Shown in pieces: positions 30,075-33,142 of a DNA stretch of 33,142 bases. The notes under the pieces are model-generated. The model was not told the origin of the DNA and ran no database searches. It saw only the letters and a program-made list of their open reading frames with translations. Numbering within the stretch: the stretch's first letter is position 1; each line of letters begins with the position of its first letter. Both the position numbers and the translations under genes were made by a program. Source of the DNA: a virus. The DNA is taken from IMG/VR virus record IMGVR_UViG_3300027712_000084, positions 1-33,142 of that record; one strand, given 5' to 3'.

Positions 30075-31154
30075 ATGGCTCGTAAATCAGAATCATACCT
30101 AGTTAATAAAAAATATCTAGGTGATGAACCTGTTAACACGGGAGTTGCCCTGTCTGTTTCTCAGTATGGTCGGTATCTTAACTGGTACAATTATATGTGT
30201 ACTATTGAAGATGCTCGTGAATATATTTCAGATTATCTTACATCTGAGACACGAGATGAAGATATTAAGACGTTTGAAAAAGTCAATGATATGTGGATTA
30301 CTACATCCACCGCTTGGCTTTGTCGTATGAAAATGCGTGGCTTGATTTTGCCTATTGATCATCTTGATGCATTGATTAATTTGAAAATTAAAGATATTCT
30401 TAATCGTGCTCCTGTTAAAGTTGAAGTAATTGCTGATGTTGTTAAAACATCTGTACGTGATCGCATGAAAGATAAAGGTTCTGATATCATCGCTGATATT
30501 GAATCGATGATTGATTCTGGTAAACCATTTTCTCTTTATGTTTGGCTTCAACAAAACAATATTCCTGTTCTTTACATTCCTACAATTGTGAACTATTATT
30601 CCCCATGGCGTGATGAGCTTGGGGAGGCTGTAGAAGGCAATGATCGTGATTTGAAGCAAGCATATGCTTATATGACTCGCAAGCAGTTGAAGCTTCGCCA
30701 TGCGTTCTTTGTTACTCTTGTTGATGATGCTCTTCGATATGGTGGTAATGTCAAGAAAGAACGTAAGCCTCGTAAGAAGAAATTTATATCTGTTGATAAA
30801 AAACTCAAAACCTTCAAATATCAGAAGACTGATGCTGAATTGAAGCTTACATCTTTCAATCCTGAAAAGGTAATTGGTGCTCAAGAACTTTGGGCATATA
30901 ATACACGATATAAAACAGTCACTGTTTATCGTGCAATTGATCGTGGTGGTCTTCAAGTTAAGGGGACAACTATTATTGGATTTGATGAAAAAACTTCTGT
31001 CACCAAAAGGCTCAGTAGAAAAGGACAAGAATTTATTGACAAAGTTTTGACTTTCAATAAAATACAACTTCGAAAGTTGATGGACGAACTTAAATTGGTG
31101 GCACCTATGGCCGCACGAACGTCTGACAATACAATCCTATTGAGGATGTTATGA
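30075..31154 (+). CDS. large conserved T4-like phage protein of unknown function
   Basis: Product of 359 residues with RBS AAGGAG. The N-terminal two-thirds are helical; a Lys/Arg-rich linker (KKERKPRKKKF, about 234-244) separates them from a C-terminal beta domain (KTFKYQKTDAELKLTSFNPEKVIGAQELWAYNTRYKTVTVYRAIDRGGLQVKGTTIIGFDEKTS). The C-terminal pattern recurs in conserved hypothetical proteins of marine T4-like phages. A nucleic-acid-binding role is plausible from the basic linker; no catalytic motif is seen. Confidence 0.65.
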   Translation: MARKSESYLVNKKYLGDEPVNTGVALSVSQYGRYLNWYNYMCTIEDAREYISDYLTSETRDEDIKTFEKVNDMWITTSTAWLCRMKMRGLILPIDHLDALINLKIKDILNRAPVKVEVIADVVKTSVRDRMKDKGSDIIADIESMIDSGKPFSLYVWLQQNNIPVLYIPTIVNYYSPWRDELGEAVEGNDRDLKQAYAYMTRKQLKLRHAFFVTLVDDALRYGGNVKKERKPRKKKFISVDKKLKTFKYQKTDAELKLTSFNPEKVIGAQELWAYNTRYKTVTVYRAIDRGGLQVKGTTIIGFDEKTSVTKRLSRKGQEFIDKVLTFNKIQLRKLMDELKLVAPMAARTSDNTILLRML

Positions 31155-31183
31155 AAAATAATGTCAAAGATAACAAATAATCC

Positions 31184-31214
31184 TTGACTATTTTACTGAT
31201 AATCTATATAAATA
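31184..31214 (+). promoter_or_regulatory. dual sigma70-type and late-type promoter for tmRNA
   Basis: TTGACT (31184-31189), 17-base spacer, TATAAA (31207-31212); the same -10 region is also an exact T4 late consensus TATAAATA (31207-31214). This would allow tmRNA synthesis early and late. Predicted start is about 31219-31220. Confidence 0.6.
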
Positions 31215-31218
31215 AAGT

Positions 31219-31510
31219 TGCTAAGGTTGTTGAGACGTAAAGAATAGGTCAGTAAGACTGGGGGGCAGTACCCCACGCCTCCACCATATGTGCTAGAGAT
31301 AGTTCACTCTACAGTCTGTGAAGTCAGACCACATATGATGGGGGCGAAATAGGCTCGATTATTGATAGTAAAGGTACGAGTAGACCAAAGCTAAATCTAA
31401 ATGCAAACGATAACTTTGCACAGGACTTCGCTCTAGCAGCGTAAGCACCTTGGGTATGGGTTCCACCTAGAAACAGAACGGGCCTATTAACACACAGTGC
31501 AATAATGCAC
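31219..31510 (+). ncRNA. ssrA: circularly permuted two-piece tmRNA
   Basis: The 3' acceptor half comes first: T-arm TGGGG-GGCAGTA-CCCCA, then CGCCTCC, A and an encoded CCA (31259-31286). A 53-base intervening segment (31287-31339) follows, then the 5' half starting GGGGGCG (31340-31346) with a TAGGCTCGAT D-loop-like segment. GGGGGCG pairs with CGCCTCC over seven base pairs, with G-U as the third pair, the alanine identity element. The tag frame begins at 31403. AATAGGTC (31243-31250) pairs with GGCCTATT (31481-31488), tying the two pieces together. Removal of the intervening segment gives the two-piece molecule known from alphaproteobacteria. It rescues stalled ribosomes together with SmpB, presumably from the host. 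End positions are estimates. Confidence 0.9.
31403..31444 (+). other. tmRNA proteolysis-tag reading frame
   Basis: Resume codon GCA at 31403 encodes ANDNFAQDFALAA followed by TAA (31442-31444). With the alanine from the charged acceptor this gives AANDNFAQDFALAA, very close to the Caulobacter tag AANDNFAEEFAVAA and ending in the ALAA degron recognised by ClpXP. Confidence 0.92.
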
Positions 31511-31531
31511 AAACACACAAGGAAAATAAAA

Positions 31532-31786
31532 ATGACTAATCCATATCTTATTCGTCTAGAACTTCTAAAGCTTGCTCAGTCAATTGAAGAAGCTCGTTAT
31601 TTCGCAGAACGTCAACGTATTGAAAATGACTGGTCTACAAAACGTGAATTTGCGATGAATAATAACCACATGGGTATTCCCACAGAACTTCCATTGTTTC
31701 CTGATATCAAAGCTGTTGACCATCAACAAGTTATTGATGTTGCAACAGAACTTAATAAATTCGTTTCTAACGAAATCAAGAAGTGA
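31532..31786 (+). CDS. small hypothetical protein after tmRNA
   Basis: Product of 84 residues from the ATG at 31532, with AAGGAAAA upstream; a frame starting at 31505 lies in the tmRNA 3' hairpin and is rejected. The sequence LIRLELLKLAQSIEEARYFAERQRIENDWSTKREFA is a long amphipathic helix, followed by a Pro-containing segment (MGIPTELPLFPDIKAVDH) and a final helix. This pattern occurs in small T4-like phage proteins. Function unknown. Confidence 0.65.
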   Translation: MTNPYLIRLELLKLAQSIEEARYFAERQRIENDWSTKREFAMNNNHMGIPTELPLFPDIKAVDHQQVIDVATELNKFVSNEIKK

Positions 31787-31815
31787 TTTATTAACAAGTA
31801 TAACTAATATGAATT

Positions 31816-31892
31816 GGCCACTTAGTTCAGCCGGATAGAACAACGGATTTCTACTCCGTATGTCGGGGGTTCGAATCCCTCAGTGGTCGCCA
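31816..31892 (+). tRNA. tRNA-Arg (anticodon UCU)
   Basis: Acceptor stem GGCCACT pairs with AGTGGTC. The anticodon arm is ACGGA-TTTCTAC-TCCGT with TCT at 31850-31852; the T-loop is TTCGAAT, discriminator G, CCA encoded. It reads AGA/AGG, codons favoured in AT-rich phages and rare in most alphaproteobacteria. Confidence 0.93.
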
Positions 31893-31919
31893 TTATTTTT
31901 TCACACTCAGGAGTTAAAT

Positions 31920-32054
31920 ATGAGATATAACCATTGGTTCTGGAACAGTAAACCAGTTGTTTATTTGGCTAATAAACTTGTAAAATTTAACTCTTGGGTG
32001 TGGAAGAATCAATATGATCGCATCAAAGAGATTGACAAGACATATAAGAAGTAG
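31920..32054 (+). CDS. 44-residue aromatic basic peptide
   Basis: A short frame from the ATG at 31920, with AGGAG six bases upstream; the longer reading that enters the tRNA is rejected. The sequence RYNHWFWNSKPVVYLANKLVKFNSWVWKNQYDRIKEIDKTYKK is rich in Trp, Lys and Asn, so it may be an amphipathic membrane-associated peptide. Its last part contains a sigma70-like promoter for the next RNA. Confidence 0.5.
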   Translation: MRYNHWFWNSKPVVYLANKLVKFNSWVWKNQYDRIKEIDKTYKK

Positions 32055-32060
32055 TATATT
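32032..32060 (+). promoter_or_regulatory. sigma70-type promoter for tRNA-like gene
   Basis: TTGACA, 17-base spacer, TATATT. The predicted start near 32067 lies three bases before the 5' end of the tRNA-like gene at 32070. Confidence 0.65.
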
Positions 32061-32069
32061 TTGATCATT

Positions 32070-32161
32070 GGGGGCGGGTGTTGGTACACGGGAGGCATTT
32101 ATAAAGCCTTTAGCATCAGATGGGTGTTCTTGACTAGGTTCGAATCCTAGCGTCCCTACCA
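32070..32161 (+). tRNA. atypical tRNA-like gene with long variable arm (possible anticodon UAU)
   Basis: Acceptor GGGGGCG pairs with CGTCCCT using two G-U pairs. A perfect T-arm CTAGG-TTCGAAT-CCTAG, discriminator A and an encoded CCA follow. The D-arm is reduced to GTGT-TGGT-ACAC with a four-base loop. The anticodon stem AGGC/GCCT encloses ATTTATAAA; a seven-base loop gives TAT at 32100-32102 but needs an A-A closing mismatch. The variable region is about 23 bases, longer than usual for Leu or Ser. It has its own promoter. It could be a divergent class II tRNA, a tRNA-like regulatory RNA or a decayed tRNA. Confidence 0.55.
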
Positions 32162-32176
32162 TCCTTTGGAGATATT

Positions 32177-32386
32177 ATGAAAATTATTAAAGACTTGCCG
32201 CTTGGTGTTTTGATTATGGTTCTATCATTTTTTATTTTGTATTGGGTTAACAATTTAATTGGACCCAAGAATTGGTATGAATTGCCAATCATTATAATGC
32301 TGTCAATTTTTTATTTTAAACTCAATGATTTTGGATATCAGTTGGCCTTTAAAGGCATTGAAGTTGATCTTGAGTCAAAGAAATGA
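32177..32386 (+). CDS. two-span small membrane protein
   Basis: Product of 69 residues with GGAG upstream. Two hydrophobic stretches (LPLGVLIMVLSFFILYWV and ELPIIIMLSIFYF) are separated by NNLIGPKNWY. It ends in a short charged tail (GIEVDLESKK). Probably an inner-membrane protein; the family is unknown. It overlaps the next gene by four bases. Confidence 0.6.
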   Translation: MKIIKDLPLGVLIMVLSFFILYWVNNLIGPKNWYELPIIIMLSIFYFKLNDFGYQLAFKGIEVDLESKK

Positions 32387-32610
32387 TAATCAATACAAAA
32401 GCAAATAATTTTATTCAAGAAATTGAAACGCTTTGTAAAAAGAAAAATATCGAGTATATCGATGCTATTATTCTTTGGTGTGAAAATAACAATTTAGAAA
32501 TTGAATATGCAGCCGAATTAATCAAAAACAATATGGTGATTAAATCTAAAATTCAAGTTGAAGCAGAAAATCTTAATTTTCTCAAGAGACCAGCACGTCT
32601 CCCTTTTTAG
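32383..32610 (+). CDS. 33: gp33-like late transcription co-activator
   Basis: Product of 75 residues. A helical start (NNFIQEIETLCKKKNIEYIDAIILWCENNNLEIEYAAELI) is followed by the conserved C-terminal pattern KIQVEAENLNFLKRPARLPF, which matches the 'EA..LNFL.R...LP' end of short gp33 proteins in T4-like marine phages. In T4, gp33 binds the RNA polymerase beta flap and links the sliding clamp to late promoters. It supports the TATAAATA-type late promoters found in this window. No gp55 sigma factor is seen here. Confidence 0.8.
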   Translation: MIINTKANNFIQEIETLCKKKNIEYIDAIILWCENNNLEIEYAAELIKNNMVIKSKIQVEAENLNFLKRPARLPF

Positions 32611-32619
32611 GAGTTTGAT

Positions 32620-32904
32620 ATGTCCAAGACAATTGTGACTGCATATATTGAAACAGAAGTTGATGTGTGTCTTGATGATATCGATGTTGATGATATGATC
32701 AATTATATTGAAAAAAAAGGTTTTGTTATCCAATCTGAAATTGAAAAAAAAGGTTTTGTTATCCAATCTGAAGAAGACGAACTTAATTTTATTTCTCAAG
32801 TTGAACGACTGTATTCGACTTGGCGCACATGTGACGGTAAAATATTCGAGAAAGAACTTTGTGAATTTTTCTCTGAATATCTAGAAAAAGATATTCGCCC
32901 ATGA
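32620..32904 (+). CDS. small acidic protein with an 11-residue tandem duplication
   Basis: Product of 94 residues. Acidic N-terminus (VDVCLDDIDVDDMINY), then IEKKGFVIQSE twice in tandem, then an aromatic/acidic tail (LYSTWRTCDGKIFEKELCEFFSEYLEKD). RBS AGGAG. It overlaps the gp59-like gene by four bases (ATGA), suggesting coupling. No family is recognised. Confidence 0.6.
   Translation: MSKTIVTAYIETEVDVCLDDIDVDDMINYIEKKGFVIQSEIEKKGFVIQSEEDELNFISQVERLYSTWRTCDGKIFEKELCEFFSEYLEKDIRP
32707..32772 (+). repeat. perfect 33-bp tandem duplication in a coding gene
   Basis: Bases 32707-32739 and 32740-32772 are identical, each encoding IEKKGFVIQSE in frame. An eight-A run inside each copy may have helped slippage. 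No decay between the copies suggests a recent event. Confidence 0.92.
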
Positions 32905-33142
32905 CACCATTTGAAGCGTACCGTGAGTACGTAGCTCTAAAGAATCATTTTACATCCAAATCTTATGACTATATCAAATACTCTGGTAAAACCAAATCAG
33001 CTACACCTGATTCTTATGAACAGAGGAAAGATAAAGTTTTTTTTATTAAACTTGCAAAACATAAAGATGTCAAAGGGTTTTTGATTGCAAATCTCATAAC
33101 AACTGATAGAGCTTGGATTGGTAATCTCGCATATAACGAACA
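32901..33142 (+). CDS. 59: helicase loader, T4 gp59-like (3'-truncated by window edge)
   Basis: Eighty codons are visible. The start FEAYREYVALKNHFTSKSYDYIKYSGKTKSATPDSYEQRKDKVFFIKLAKHKDVKGFLIANLITTDRAWIGNL matches the N-terminal domain of T4 gp59 ('Y.LKqHFn..YD.iKY.gk......ys.RrDK.fF.kL', then 'IaNl......WIGdl'). gp59 loads the gp41 helicase at forks, complementing the gp61-like primase found in this window. The ATG overlaps the previous stop. Confidence 0.85.
   Translation, partial: MTPFEAYREYVALKNHFTSKSYDYIKYSGKTKSATPDSYEQRKDKVFFIKLAKHKDVKGFLIANLITTDRAWIGNLAYNE

Noticed and set aside
31036-31063. TTGACA-16-TAAAAT near the end of the gene at 30075
   Set aside because: It lies well inside coding sequence, and a better placed promoter exists at 31184-31214 for the tmRNA.
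30228-31067. 279-codon minus-strand frame opposite the gene at 30075
   Set aside because: Shadow of the + strand gene; Asn/Ile-rich composition from reversed codons, no RBS or neighbours on that strand.
31324-31518. Minus-strand reading over the tmRNA
   Set aside because: It is the complement of the structured RNA with no RBS and no protein-like pattern.
31860-31919. Longer start for the 44-residue peptide inside tRNA-Arg
   Set aside because: The extension (MSGVRIPQWSP) is translated T-arm sequence; ATG at 31920 has a proper RBS.
32098-32104. Ochre-suppressor anticodon (TTA) in the tRNA-like gene
   Set aside because: It requires a loop register with T at position 37; the alternative TAT register has the usual T33 and purine 37.
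31914-32162. Minus-strand reading across the tRNA-like gene
   Set aside because: Typical reverse translation of a tRNA T-arm (VGTLGFEPSQ); no RBS, and it conflicts with + strand genes.
1-33142. CRISPR array, insertion sequence or retroelement
   Set aside because: No spaced repeat array, no transposase and no reverse transcriptase was seen; the only mobile-type genes are the HNH-AP2 and GIY-YIG proteins.

Overview
The window is part of a large, AT-rich T4-like myovirus genome. Diagnostic T4-type genes are a gp61-like primase, NrdA/NrdB, an NrdC-like glutaredoxin, an Rnl1-type RNA ligase, a T4 RNase H, PhoH, a gp33-like late co-activator and the start of a gp59-like helicase loader. T4-type late promoter motifs (TATAAATA and variants) sit upstream of structural and late genes, and strong sigma70-like promoters drive early ones. 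All genes but one are on the + strand, packed with 1-20 bp overlaps. The host is probably an alphaproteobacterium. The main reasons are a circularly permuted, two-piece tmRNA gene of the type typical of that class, with a tag close to the Caulobacter tag, and an LpxH-like phosphatase resembling alphaproteobacterial forms. This host call is an inference.

Layout. 1-4.9 kb: virion/assembly genes (a long Pro-rich protein cut by the window edge, two probable surface or fibre proteins, a zinc metallopeptidase, a coiled-coil membrane protein). 5.0-12.9 kb: replication and nucleotide metabolism (primase, ThyX, LpxH-like phosphatase, NrdA, a SET-domain protein, NrdB, several tiny genes). 13.0-14.5 kb: a GIY-YIG protein, tRNA-Leu(UAA), a membrane protein plus lipoprotein pair and a 31-residue polycationic peptide, closed by a terminator. 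14.5-17.6 kb: an early-type cluster of very small genes, a P-loop kinase and an HNH-AP2 homing endonuclease. 17.7-20.6 kb: RNA ligase 1, a YkuK-like RNase H-fold protein, tRNA with anticodon CAT, an RlpA-like lipoprotein and an exported CHAP-like amidase. 20.6-25.8 kb: a nucleotidyltransferase with a capsid-targeting-like N-terminus, the only minus-strand gene (a metallopeptidase), glutaredoxin, S-adenosylmethionine decarboxylase, a sugar dehydratase and a glycosyltransferase. 25.8-31.2 kb: T4 RNase H, PhoH, a PD-(D/E)XK nuclease, a DUF932 protein as its own transcription unit, and a large conserved protein of unknown role. 31.2-33.1 kb: the split tmRNA, tRNA-Arg(UCU), an odd tRNA-like gene with its own promoter, the gp33-like co-activator and the gp59-like loader.

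The genes fit a phage that remodels its host: dNTP supply (NrdAB, NrdC, ThyX), polyamines (AdoMetDC), translation and RNA upkeep (tRNAs, tmRNA, RNA ligase, P-loop kinase), envelope or glycan changes (LpxH-like, RlpA-like, CHAP-like, dehydratase plus glycosyltransferase), and T4-style late gene control. The strongest unusual signals are the phage-borne split tmRNA, and two late promoters overlapping perfect inverted repeats that hold the Shine-Dalgarno sequence in the loop. That geometry should silence read-through transcripts but not late transcripts.
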